DNA of 64,000 nt from Guptibacillus hwajinpoensis (GTDB lineage Bacteria; Bacillota; Bacilli; Bacillales; Guptibacillaceae). Positions within the stretch are counted from its first letter, which is position 1, and every line of letters begins with the position of its first letter. A program made the position numbers and the translations under genes. Under the pieces are notes generated by a model, which worked only from the letters and a program-made list of their open reading frames with translations, did no database searches and was not told the origin of the DNA. The DNA is taken from contig NZ_SWFM01000001.1 of NCBI RefSeq assembly GCF_005144865.1, forward strand, positions 186,001-250,000, given 5' to 3'. Shown here one piece after another: positions 37,330 to 46,600 of the stretch.

Positions 37330-39783
37330 TTATTTTAGGTAAGCTTCAAAATATCTTGTTATCGCAACAGCAAAATCACCACGAGTTACGTCTCTGTTCG
37401 GACTGAACGTTGCAGTTACAGTAGGCTCGATATCATAACTACCTTGTAAAATATTAAAGTTAGCATTGATAATATTGAGATCAAGTGCGACTTGAACGTA
37501 ACCTTTAAGGTGCTCAGGCACTGAATCTGCGTCTTCAATATTTATTCTTTCATCTCGATACTGAACAGTTAGATCACCCTTAATTGACTGTGCTTCTTCT
37601 TGAAGTCCGAGACTTTGCACAAGAGAGTAAGCTAATTCTGCTTTTGTTACAGAAGATTTGGGATTAAATTTCTGACCGTCAACAAGCATAACTCCCTGCT
37701 GCCTATGTGTTGCATCACGGAATGATGCTCCTTCTTCAGTTACTGCTGCGACGTATGGAGCTTGTTTGGAAGAAACATCGCTGTATGATTGATTCGTAGC
37801 TTGTCGTATTTCTGCTCCCATTACCAAATATTTGGCTAAATCTCCTCTTTGTAGCTTTTGATCTGGCATAAAGTTACCCTTATTGTTAGCATCAAAAAGT
37901 CTTTCTTTCACACCAGTTTTAATTGCAGAAGAGGCTGGATGTCCCTCAATATCATTTAAACCAGAGAATCCACTAACTTTTGTAAAAGCAAGACTTCCTT
38001 TTACCTTTTCCGGAAACGATACACCAGAAGTTGGATTTGCTTCATCGCCTCTTAGACCTCTAATCTCTGCCTTCCATGTGCCTTTAATTGGAGCATTCAC
38101 AGAAACAGTTCTATCTGTCGATAAGGTAAACAATAAACTGATACCTGAACTGTACTCAGTACCATCTGGAGCAGTTAGGACAAGGTTGACCGGATTACCA
38201 GTCTCTCCTAATAGACCTCCTGCATTTACTTTGGCAACTAGGTTTGTTAACCCTGAGTCAACTTCAAACGCATACTGATTATTCGATGTGAGCGTTACTG
38301 GATTATAATCAATAGTAAAGTCTTTTCTTAATGTATCTGCTTCTACAGAACTAGTAAACTTTTGATTCATATTAACTGTGTCACCATATCCTGTATCTCC
38401 AAATGCAGTATCAACTGAAGCGTAAGCATTTAAGTATCCTGCTCCAACTTCCCATGCTTCATATCCTGGCATGTTTGTAGCGGTTGCTTGTACGATTTCT
38501 TTCACTTCGGCCGGTGATAAAGCAGGATTAGCTTCTAGCATTAATGCGACAACACCCGCTGCATGAGGAGTAGCCATTGAAGTTCCGCTCATTGTTGTAT
38601 AAAACGGTATATGAGCAGGATCAATGCCTTCAACATCACTTGTTGCACCGAGAGAACTAACTGGAGCAATAACACGCGTTGAAACAATATCCACACCTGG
38701 AGCTGTTACAGTCGGACGATCCTCCCATGTCCAAGTCTCACCGTCCATCTCAAATGTGCCACCTACTCCTTTTGTGCCACGTGATGAGAAATCAGCTAAC
38801 GTACCGTCTTTTTCACCTGCAGCTACTGAAATAACCCATGGTGCTTTTGCATAGGGATTATGTGTATTTTCGCTAGGACCTTCGTTACCTGCTGCAAATA
38901 ATACGACAATGCCTCGGTCGTATACTTTTTTACTAGCAATATTAATCGGATGATTAGGGTCGAATTCACCTGATGAACCCCATGAGTTTGTAATCACACG
39001 AATATCATATTGAGATTGGTGCGTTAAAGCATAATCAAATCCACCAATTCCATCAAGAACGAAAAGTGCTGCACCTGATCCATATCCGATTAGGTCTGCA
39101 CCTGGAGCTGCACCTTCATATTTCCCACCTGACATTGCTCCAGTGCCTCCAACAGTACCTGCAACGTGAGTACCATGTCCTGAGTTCGTATCAGTATTAG
39201 CGACGTCTTCCTGATATGTAACAGGAAGTAATCCTGGAGATAGACTATTAAGATTAGTTGAACCTAGCACATTCTGTACTAAATTTTTTCCAAGTTCATG
39301 ATCTTTGTGCGTACCATCTACTCCGCTGTCATTCACAACTACTCCAATTCCATTCCCACTTACAGGCATGCCACCATTTTCTTTTCGCATTTCATCATCT
39401 GTACGAACCTTATCAACACCTGTTAAAGCCGTAGCATCTGCATTGAAGTATTCTAGCTTTTTATTTAAGTAAATCGAACGAACCAAATCATTTTTAGCGA
39501 GCGTATTAATTTGATCTTTTGTTGCAATAACTCCAGCCATCGGGAGGTTATGTAACGTTAATCCAGTTTTTACCCCGATATCCTCTAGTAAACTTGATTG
39601 AGCATTTGTAGGAGCACCATCGCCATTAAAGGTTACAATTACTTCATATGGCCCTTTTTCCTTAGCCATCATTTCTGTTAATTCAGGATCAACCACAGCA
39701 GCATTTTCTGCATATGACTGTGGAGTAGAACCAAATGCTACAGTTATTAATAACGACAGTACAAGTACATAAATTAGCTTCAT
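37330..39783 (-). CDS. Secreted subtilisin-like serine protease with C-terminal SLH domains
   Basis: An 817-residue exported S8 family protease. Order: Sec signal peptide (1-25, cut near SYA-EN), inhibitor I9-like propeptide (about 45-112), catalytic domain (about 140-460) with Asp152 in VNDSGVDGTH, His203 in NSGHGTHVAG, oxyanion Asn300 in AAGNEGP and Ser402 in SGTSMATPHA. A beta-rich domain follows (470-600), and three surface-layer-homology motifs (about 625-817) end the protein, as in FMPDQKLQRGDLAKYL, FNPKSSVTKAELAY and FSPNRDVTRGDFAVAI. SLH motifs bind pyruvylated secondary cell-wall polymer, so the protease is probably held on the cell wall. Expected role is extracellular protein degradation. 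It stands alone; no terminator is obvious after it. Confidence 0.93.
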   Translation of the reverse strand: MKLIYVLVLSLLITVAFGSTPQSYAENAAVVDPELTEMMAKEKGPYEVIVTFNGDGAPTNAQSSLLEDIGVKTGLTLHNLPMAGVIATKDQINTLAKNDLVRSIYLNKKLEYFNADATALTGVDKVRTDDEMRKENGGMPVSGNGIGVVVNDSGVDGTHKDHELGKNLVQNVLGSTNLNSLSPGLLPVTYQEDVANTDTNSGHGTHVAGTVGGTGAMSGGKYEGAAPGADLIGYGSGAALFVLDGIGGFDYALTHQSQYDIRVITNSWGSSGEFDPNHPINIASKKVYDRGIVVLFAAGNEGPSENTHNPYAKAPWVISVAAGEKDGTLADFSSRGTKGVGGTFEMDGETWTWEDRPTVTAPGVDIVSTRVIAPVSSLGATSDVEGIDPAHIPFYTTMSGTSMATPHAAGVVALMLEANPALSPAEVKEIVQATATNMPGYEAWEVGAGYLNAYASVDTAFGDTGYGDTVNMNQKFTSSVEADTLRKDFTIDYNPVTLTSNNQYAFEVDSGLTNLVAKVNAGGLLGETGNPVNLVLTAPDGTEYSSGISLLFTLSTDRTVSVNAPIKGTWKAEIRGLRGDEANPTSGVSFPEKVKGSLAFTKVSGFSGLNDIEGHPASSAIKTGVKERLFDANNKGNFMPDQKLQRGDLAKYLVMGAEIRQATNQSYSDVSSKQAPYVAAVTEEGASFRDATHRQQGVMLVDGQKFNPKSSVTKAELAYSLVQSLGLQEEAQSIKGDLTVQYRDERINIEDADSVPEHLKGYVQVALDLNIINANFNILQGSYDIEPTVTATFSPNRDVTRGDFAVAITRYFEAYLK

Positions 39784-39944
39784 CCATTTTCCTCCTTTAA
39801 TTTTCTTATTTTTCTTACTTTTAATTATGTAATTAAAACAAGCCTATTTCTATTCACTAAAGGTTTTAAATGGCAAAAGGGAAAGAACTATATAGTCATC
39901 ATCCAAAAGTAGTATAGGGTACTACTTTCGATACCTCAGTAAAA
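39784..39944. other. Upstream region of the protease gene
   Basis: About 160 AT-rich bases with GGAGG before the protease ATG; no further gene or motif seen. The promoter should lie here. Confidence 0.4.
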
Positions 39945-40185
39945 GCAATAATCTTTTAGAACGGCTCTTTTCGTACACATTATTGCTATATGAGAGGGTT
40001 AATTTCCGCTCCAGGATGCTCGCTTTCCGCGGGGCGGGCGGTGAGCCTCCTCGGCACGCTTGGGCGTGCCTGTGGGGTCTCACCTGTCCCGCTAGTCCCG
40101 CAAGAGTCGAGCATCCTTCCGCTCCAATTAGCTAAGTTTGGTTCCTTATACCAAATTTTTTCAAAAGCAACAATCTTTTAGAAAA
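39945..40185 (+). repeat. GC-rich structured intergenic repeat, copy 3
   Basis: The core at 40004-40126 is bounded by perfect 10-base direct repeats TTCCGCTCCA (40004-40013 and 40117-40126). Just inside, GGATGCTCG faces CGAGCATCC; further in, GCGGGCGGTGAG faces CTCACC and CCCGC. The tip is the hairpin GGCACG/CGTGCC (40053-40070). Outer AT-rich arms carry related words, AAAAGCAATAATCTTTTAGA at 39942-39961 and AAAAGCAACAATCTTTTAGA at 40163-40182, as direct repeats. No transposase is associated. Confidence 0.9.
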
Positions 40186-40194
40186 GAGCCAATC

Positions 40195-40223
40195 AAAAAA
40201 GGAGTAGCCTGATTGGCTACTCC
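40195..40223 (-). terminator. Terminator of mhqO-mhqD
   Basis: A perfect 9-bp stem GGAGTAGCC/GGCTACTCC, five-base loop, six T on the minus strand, nine bases after the mhqD stop. Confidence 0.92.
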
Positions 40224-40231
40224 TCTAAACA

Positions 40232-40834
40232 TCAACTATATCTTTTAAACCATTCTGCTGCTTTCAAAGCTTCTGACTGTGTTAACTGGTGACCTGACTT
40301 TTCCCAGTGAACGGTAACTTCAGCGCCAGCATTATTTAATAACTGCTCGAGCTCTTTTGTTTCATCGGCTGGACAAATTGGATCATTTTCACCAGCCCCA
40401 ATGAAAATCGATTTCTTACTAAGGTCAGGAAGTGAATGGTTTCTTAATGGCACCATTGGATGATGAAGGATGGCGGCACGAAGCGCATTTTGATAATGAA
40501 ACAGTAAGCTTGCGGCAATATTAGCACCATTTGAATAGCCGATCGCAATGACATTATTTCGGTCAAAGTCATATTGCTTTGCTGAATCATCAATGAACGT
40601 ATTCAACTCATGTGTACGTTCAATCAAATCTTCCTCATCAAATACACCTTCTGAAAGTCTTTTAAAGTAACGTGGCATGCCATTTTCAGATACATTTCCT
40701 CTTACACTTAAAATGGAATGTTCTGGCGCAATTAACTCAGCAAGCGGAAGAAGATCTTCTTCCGTACCACCAGTTCCATGTAATAACAATAGAACAGGAA
40801 GTTCCTCATTACCTTTTTTGAAGATATGCTTCAT
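40232..40834 (-). CDS. mhqD: MhqD-type alpha/beta hydrolase (carboxylesterase family)
   Basis: A 200-residue alpha/beta hydrolase of the phospholipase/carboxylesterase (Abhydrolase_2) family. The nucleophile Ser is in AIGYSNGANIA near residue 109, the Asp in GAGENDPICP and the His in KSGHQLT. Size and the overlap with an MhqO-type dioxygenase identify it as MhqD of the methylhydroquinone-resistance regulon. Its ATG shares a base with the mhqO stop (TAATG). Likely role: hydrolysis of ring-cleavage or quinone-adduct products in the cytosol. Confidence 0.88.
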   Translation of the reverse strand: MKHIFKKGNEELPVLLLLHGTGGTEEDLLPLAELIAPEHSILSVRGNVSENGMPRYFKRLSEGVFDEEDLIERTHELNTFIDDSAKQYDFDRNNVIAIGYSNGANIAASLLFHYQNALRAAILHHPMVPLRNHSLPDLSKKSIFIGAGENDPICPADETKELEQLLNNAGAEVTVHWEKSGHQLTQSEALKAAEWFKRYS

Positions 40835-41778
40835 TATTTATCACCTTTAAGAACTCTTGCGTTAGCAGGCTCAAGAAAACTCTCAATCTGTGAACGTTTC
40901 TCTTCAAGCCACGGTGGTAAAAGGAGCTCCTTACCCATTTCTTCTGGATCTTCATCTTTAGCGAAGCCTGGAGGGTCTGTTGCGATTTCAAACAATATAC
41001 CGCCTTCTTCACGGAAATAAATCGCATTGAAGTACTGGCGATCAACAACTGGAGTTGGTTTATACCCGTTCTCTTCTAGTAAACTTCTCCACTCTTCATG
41101 GTCTTCAAAGTCATTCGCACGAAATGCGATGTGGTGAACTGTGCCAGAACCCATTCTCCCTGATGAAAGAGGCGTTTTCTTGACATCAATCGTATTACCG
41201 ATAGAATCACTCGATTTAAGTCGAACGAAATCCTCTTCTTCTGCTACTCGAACAAACCCAAGTATTTCTTCAAGAACTTGCAAAGTTGATTCCGGTTTTC
41301 CAGTTAATAGCGTTGCGCCTGCAAATCCTTTAATAGCATGTTTCCTATCAACTCCACCGAAGTTCCACGTATTACGTTCACCCTCTTCTCGCTCTACAAG
41401 CTCAAGGTGCAATCCATGAGGGTCATCAAACGTAAGTACGTCCTCTCCAAAACGTGTCATCTCTCCAAACTCGACATTTAATTTCGTTAGACGCTTCTTC
41501 CAAAACGTAAGGCTACCTTGTGGAATCACAAAGCTCGTTACGCCAACTTGACCAGATCCAATCGTACCCTCGTGGGCGTTTGACCACGGGAAGAACGTCA
41601 TTATGGTACCTGGTGCACCTTCCTCATTGCCGAAATAAAGATGATATGTTTCTGGATCGTCAAAATTCACTGTTTTCTTAACAAGTCGGAGCCCTAATAC
41701 TCCACTATAAAAATCAACGTTTTCCTGCGGATTTCCTACAATTGCTGTTATATGATGAATTCCTGTCGTATGCTTCAT
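40834..41778 (-). CDS. mhqO: Ring-cleaving dioxygenase, MhqO/MhqE type
   Basis: A 314-residue protein with two vicinal-oxygen-chelate (glyoxalase/extradiol) modules. Family landmarks are the opening GIHHITAIVGNPQENVDFY with the first metal His, VHHIAFRAND with the second metal His in module two, and GILFEIATDPPGF with the metal Glu. MhqO-type enzymes cleave hydroquinone-like rings and protect against quinones, under the repressor MhqR. A matching MhqR operator (41867-41884) lies directly after a perfect promoter. mhqR itself is not in the window. Which of the paralogues MhqA, MhqE or MhqO it corresponds to is not certain. Confidence 0.9.
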   Translation of the reverse strand: MKHTTGIHHITAIVGNPQENVDFYSGVLGLRLVKKTVNFDDPETYHLYFGNEEGAPGTIMTFFPWSNAHEGTIGSGQVGVTSFVIPQGSLTFWKKRLTKLNVEFGEMTRFGEDVLTFDDPHGLHLELVEREEGERNTWNFGGVDRKHAIKGFAGATLLTGKPESTLQVLEEILGFVRVAEEEDFVRLKSSDSIGNTIDVKKTPLSSGRMGSGTVHHIAFRANDFEDHEEWRSLLEENGYKPTPVVDRQYFNAIYFREEGGILFEIATDPPGFAKDEDPEEMGKELLLPPWLEEKRSQIESFLEPANARVLKGDK

Positions 41779-41866
41779 AAATTGCTATTCTCCTTTACAA
41801 TTTTACATCCATTCTACAAAGTTCCCGTCTATAGAACTTTCTAATCTTCGAATTTATTTAGATGTT

Positions 41867-41884
41867 TATCTTTAATTCGAGATA
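41867..41884. promoter_or_regulatory. MhqR operator
   Basis: TATCTTTAATTCGAGATA has the half-sites TATCT and AGATA with a central AATT, the pattern of the Bacillus subtilis MhqR operator (TATCT-cga-aTTC-gAGATA). It lies just downstream of the -10 box of mhqO, where bound MhqR would block transcription. A related but less regular word, ATCTTCGAATTTATTTAGAT, lies at 41844-41863. Confidence 0.8.
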
Positions 41885-41893
41885 TTTGATTTA

Positions 41894-41922
41894 AGTGTAT
41901 TGAAAACTCCTTTGACTGTCAA
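41894..41922 (-). promoter_or_regulatory. Sigma-A promoter of mhqO-mhqD
   Basis: On the minus strand TTGACA (41922-41917), exactly 17 bases, then TACACT (41899-41894). The -35 lies within the palindrome TTTGACTGTCAAA (41911-41923), whose other strand offers TTGACT as a -35 for the divergent toxin gene. Confidence 0.75.
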
Positions 41923-41987
41923 ATGGTTTAGTTTACACGTATAGGACAACCCCATATTGAGACATTCTATAGTAAAGGAGTGATGAG

Positions 41988-42074
41988 ATGCTTAGCGTAT
42001 TTGAGGCCCTGTCGTTAATGGTCAGTTTTTCCGCTCTTGTACTCGCCATCATCCACACGAAAGACCGGTCTTAG
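41988..42074 (+). CDS. Putative holin-like toxin, small hydrophobic protein
   Basis: A 28-residue protein: MLSVFEALSLMV, then SFSALVLAII and a polar end HTKDRS. It has an excellent ribosome binding site (AAAGGAG, seven-base spacer) and is followed eight bases later by a strong terminator. The pattern M-x-V-F/Y-E-A-L-x-L-M-I/V-x-F-x-x-L-x-x-x-I-I plus charged tail fits the putative holin-like toxin family (Hol_Tox; relatives of TxpA/BsrG-type type I toxins). It would insert in the membrane. A cis antisense RNA is expected for such a gene; I see no clear antisense promoter, but gltD transcripts reading past 42082 would be antisense to it. Confidence 0.7.
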   Translation: MLSVFEALSLMVSFSALVLAIIHTKDRS

Positions 42075-42081
42075 TAATAGA

Positions 42082-42108
42082 AAAGCACTCCTCATTGAGG
42101 AGTGCTTT
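42082..42108. terminator. Bidirectional terminator between toxin gene and gltD
   Basis: A perfect 12-bp inverted repeat (42082-42093 with 42097-42108) with a three-base loop and T residues after it on both strands. Confidence 0.9.
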
Positions 42109-42114
42109 CTGTAT

Positions 42115-43599
42115 TTAAGGCATAACCGTCTTATTCATGAGATATCGATCTGTCTCGCGAGCTACTCCACGTCCTTCATTGATTGCCCAAACAATGAGAC
42201 TTTGCCCTCTACGAACATCCCCCGCAGCAAAGACTCCGTCAATATTTGTTTTGTAATCTTCGAATTCTGCTTTTGCACGCTTGCGGTTATCTTGCTCTAC
42301 TTCAAAGTGTTCTAAAACGCCTTCTTCAGGACCAGTAAAACCGATCGCGATTAATACTAGCTCAACCGGCCAAACTTGTTCTGTACCAGGTAGCTCTTTC
42401 ATAAAGACGTTACCCTTTTTATCGATATGCTTCTCAATTGTAACGGTATGAAGTTCTTTCAAATCACCATTCTCATCACCGACGAACTTCTTCGTCATGA
42501 TTGAATATTGACGTGGATCTTCTCCGTGCTCTGCTTGTGCTTCTTCATAAGCATAATCCAGCGTAAACACTTTTGGAAATTCTGGCCATGGATTATCTAT
42601 CATACGATCTGCTGTTAATTGTGGATGTTTACCGAACTGGTGAACACTTTTACAACCGTGTCTAAGCGCAGTTGCCACACAGTCTGCCCCTGTATCTCCG
42701 CCACCAATAACAATAACATTTTTACCCTCTGCAGAAACATATTGCTTATCTTGAAGATGTGAATCTAATAAGCTTTTCGTGTTCTTTCTTAAATAGTCCA
42801 TTGCATAATGAATGCCGCCAAGTTTACGTCCCTCGATCGGAAGGTCTCTGTGCTTCTGAGCACCAGTGCAAAGGATAACAGCGTCATGTTCCTCACGAAG
42901 CTCTTCACGTGTTACATCTTTACCAATTTCGGTATTAGTAACAAACACAACACCTTCATCTTCAAGCAACTTCACACGACGCTCAACAAGATCTTTATCC
43001 AGCTTCATGTTAGGTATACCATACATCAACAATCCACCAATACGATCATCGCGCTCAAATACTGTAACAGAATGACCTGCTTTGTTTAATTGGTCAGCTG
43101 CCGCAAGACCGGCTGGGCCCGAACCTACAATAGCAATTTTCTTTCCGGTACGATTCTTTGGTGGTTTTGGTGTCATCCAACCTTCAGCAAAGCCTCGATC
43201 AATGATTTCCTTCTCAATACTCTTTATTGCAACCGCATCATCTGGAATAGCTGCTACACATGCCCCTTCACATGGTGCAGGACACACTCTACCAGTAAAT
43301 TCAGGGAAGTTATTCGTTTTCAATAGACGATCTAAAGCATCTTTCCATTTACCCTGGTAAACGAGATGATTCCATTCTGGAATAAGATTATAGAGTGGAC
43401 ATCCAGATGCGCTTCCATTTAATTCAATACCTGAGTGACAGAAGGGGGTGCCGCAGTCCATACAGCGTGCCCCTTGCGTCTTCAAACTTTCTTCAGATTG
43501 AGGAAGCTGATATTCTTCCCAATCTTTTAGTCGTGTTGTTAAATCTCTTTCACGTGCTTTTTCTCTAGGATAGTCTATAAAACCTGTCGGCTTACCCAA
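42115..43599 (-). CDS. gltD: Glutamate synthase small subunit
   Basis: A 494-residue flavoprotein that feeds NADPH electrons to the large subunit. The N-terminal Fe-S segment shows CMDCGTPFC and [11 protein letters not shown], then [12 protein letters not shown]; the FAD motif is [14 protein letters not shown] near 150; the NADPH motif is [15 protein letters not shown] near 290; and the C-terminal [16 protein letters not shown] completes FAD binding. Length fits. It starts 14 bases after the gltB stop and the pair forms one operon. Confidence 0.96.
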   Translation of the reverse strand: MGKPTGFIDYPREKARERDLTTRLKDWEEYQLPQSEESLKTQGARCMDCGTPFCHSGIELNGSASGCPLYNLIPEWNHLVYQGKWKDALDRLLKTNNFPEFTGRVCPAPCEGACVAAIPDDAVAIKSIEKEIIDRGFAEGWMTPKPPKNRTGKKIAIVGSGPAGLAAADQLNKAGHSVTVFERDDRIGGLLMYGIPNMKLDKDLVERRVKLLEDEGVVFVTNTEIGKDVTREELREEHDAVILCTGAQKHRDLPIEGRKLGGIHYAMDYLRKNTKSLLDSHLQDKQYVSAEGKNVIVIGGGDTGADCVATALRHGCKSVHQFGKHPQLTADRMIDNPWPEFPKVFTLDYAYEEAQAEHGEDPRQYSIMTKKFVGDENGDLKELHTVTIEKHIDKKGNVFMKELPGTEQVWPVELVLIAIGFTGPEEGVLEHFEVEQDNRKRAKAEFEDYKTNIDGVFAAGDVRRGQSLIVWAINEGRGVARETDRYLMNKTVMP

Positions 43600-43613
43600 T
43601 CGATTACCTCCCC

Positions 43614-46600
43614 TTATACCGGCTCCAGATCGCTTTGTCGTGGTTTAACTTGACCGTTCTTAGCCTGCTGGAACACTTCATATGCTGCTTCATCATCTTT
43701 GTATCCTTTTTCTTTCAATTCTTCTAACGAATTTGTAATCCGCTTAAACTCTTTTGGAATAACTTTCACGATCTTCCCTACATATTCGTTCCAATTTTGA
43801 ATGTAACGAATCGCTTTAGGACTATCTGTAAAGTATGCATGCTGCTGAATCAGATGCTTTACCTCAAGAATTTCTTCGTAATTTGTTAATGATTCAATAT
43901 GGACCATTTCAGGGTTTACATTATGCATAAATGCGTCACGGTCTTCAGAGAGAACATAGGCGATTCCACCTGACATACCCGCTGCAAAGTTTTTCCCAGT
44001 ATTTCCGAGAACAACTACACGGCCGCCCGTCATATATTCACATCCATTATCCCCGATACCTTCTACTACTGCTTTTACCCCACTATTTCTTACACAGAAT
44101 CGCTCACCAGCAAGTCCGCTAATGTACGCTTCACCAGATGTAGCACCATAGAAAGCAACGTTACCAATAACCGTATTCTCATCACGGGCAAATACAGATT
44201 TAGATGAAGGGTGGATAATTAACTTACCGCCTGATAATCCTTTTCCAACATAGTCGTTTGCGTCACCCTCAAGATGCATTGTGACACCATTAGGTACAAA
44301 TGCTCCAAAACTTTGTCCTGCTGATCCTTTAAAGTGCAACCGGATAAGGTCATTAGGAAGTCCTTCTGCACCATACCGTTTCGTAATTTCATGCCCTAAC
44401 AACGCCCCAGCTACTCGATTTGTGTTACGAATGGTATAAGAACCTTCAAAAGGTTTCCCTTCTTCAAGTGCTCCAAGACAGGCAGGAATAATTGACGTAT
44501 TATCAAGTGCTGCTTCAAGATTATGATCTTGTTTACGTTGGTTAAATCGACCTACTTCATCAGATACATGTGGTTGGTAAAGTAGCGGCTTTAAGTCAAG
44601 ATATCTTGCTTTCCAGTGGTCTTTCGTACGACGGCTCACTTTCAACACATCTGTCCGACCAATCATTTCTTCAATCGTTCTGAAACCAAGCTGTGCCATG
44701 ATTTCGCGAACTTCCTGTGCGATAAATTGCATGTAATTTACTACATGATCAGGGCTTCCTATAAACTTTTTGCGAAGTTCAGGGTTCTGTGTAGCTACCC
44801 CAACAGGACATGTATCTAGATGGCAAGCTCTCATTAGAATACAACCTAATACAACAAGAGGAGCAGTTGAAAAACCGAATTCTTCTGCACCTAAGATGGC
44901 AGCCATCACAACGTCACGGCCAGTCATCATTTTACCATCAGCCTCAAGAACAACGCGGTCCCGTAAATCATTAAGGACTAGGGTTTGGTGCGTCTCAGCA
45001 AGACCTAACTCCCAAGGTAAACCTGCATGTTTAATACTTGTTCTAGGTGAAGCTCCTGTTCCACCTTCATATCCGCTGATGAGGATTACATCTGCAAGTC
45101 CTTTCGCTACACCTGCAGCGATTGTACCTACACCCGCTTTGGAAACGAGTTTGACATTAATTCGTGCAGAAGGATTTGCATTCTTTAAGTCATGAATAAG
45201 CTGAGCAAGATCTTCAATCGAATAAATATCATGGTGTGGAGGCGGGGAGATCAAGCCTACTCCAGGCGTTGAGCCTCGAACTTCTGCAATCCATGGGTAA
45301 ACCTTTTTACCAGGAAGCTGACCACCTTCACCTGGTTTAGCCCCTTGAGCCATTTTGATTTGAATTTCATCAGCATTACTCAAGTAATAACTTGAAACGC
45401 CAAACCTTCCTGATGCTACTTGTTTAATAGAGCTACGACGCAAGTCTCCATTCTCATCAGGTGTAAAGCGCGAAGGATCTTCTCCACCCTCACCACTATT
45501 GCTTCGTCCACCAATACGGTTCATAGCAATCGCCAGTGCCTCATGAGCTTCTCCACTAAGTGCACCGTAACTCATCGCACCTGTTTTAAATCGGCGTGTG
45601 ATTGATTCAACACTTTCAACTTCATCAATTGGAATCGGTTCATTCGACCCAAAATCTATCGCCTGTCTCAAATACGTTAAGTTTTCTTCAAATGCCATAC
45701 CAGAGAATTTCTTATATAACTCATAGTTATTGCTTTTAGCAGCATGTTGCAGGGTATGAATCGTTTTTGGATTAAATGAATGGTGCTCTCCACCATTTCT
45801 CCACTGCAATTCACTACCTGTTTCAAGTGTAAGGTCACTATATTCAGAATCATGATAAGCAAAATGATGTCTCATCAGTGTTTCTGTTGCAATAATATCA
45901 ATTGGAATCCCATCAATTTGTGATGCCGTACCTGTGAAATAACGGTCAATGACTTCATTGCTAACTCCAATTGCTTCAAAGATTTGCGCACCACGATAGC
46001 TTTGGATAGTAGAAATGCCCATTTTGGACATTACTTTAACAATTCCTGTTGTCGCAGCTTCAATATAATTATCAAGAGCTTCTTCAAATGAGAACCCTTC
46101 AATCGTGCCATCCTGAATCATATGAGCAATGGAATCATAGGCAGCATACGGATAAATTGCATCTGTTCCGTAACCAACTAGCATTGCAAATTGATGTACG
46201 TCTCTCGCTTCACCTGTTTCAACAATGAGACTAACTTTAGTTCTCGTCTCACGCTTAATTAAATGGTGATGAAGTCCGCTAATAGCAAGAAGGGAAGGAA
46301 TAGCTGCTTTTTCACTGTTAACACCAAGATCAGAAAGGACTAGAATAGTTTTTCCATTCTTAATTGCACGATCTGCTTTACGGAACAAAGAAAGTAGAGC
46401 GTGCTCCATTTCAGTTTCACCGCGTGCAGCATTAAACAGCAAGCTTAGCGTTTCAGTTTGGAAATCCTCTTCATCTAAAGCTTTAATTGCCTCAAATCTA
46501 CCCTCAGTTAAAATAGGGGTTTCAAGACGAATTCTTTTTGCGCTATCAGGATCAGTACTTAATAAATTACCTTCTGGTCCAAGTAACGTCATTGTAGACG

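Noticed and set aside
42037..42315. Plus-strand frame opposite the gltD end
   Set aside because: It is antisense to gltD and crosses the bidirectional terminator; the real plus-strand gene here is the 28-codon frame at 41988-42074.
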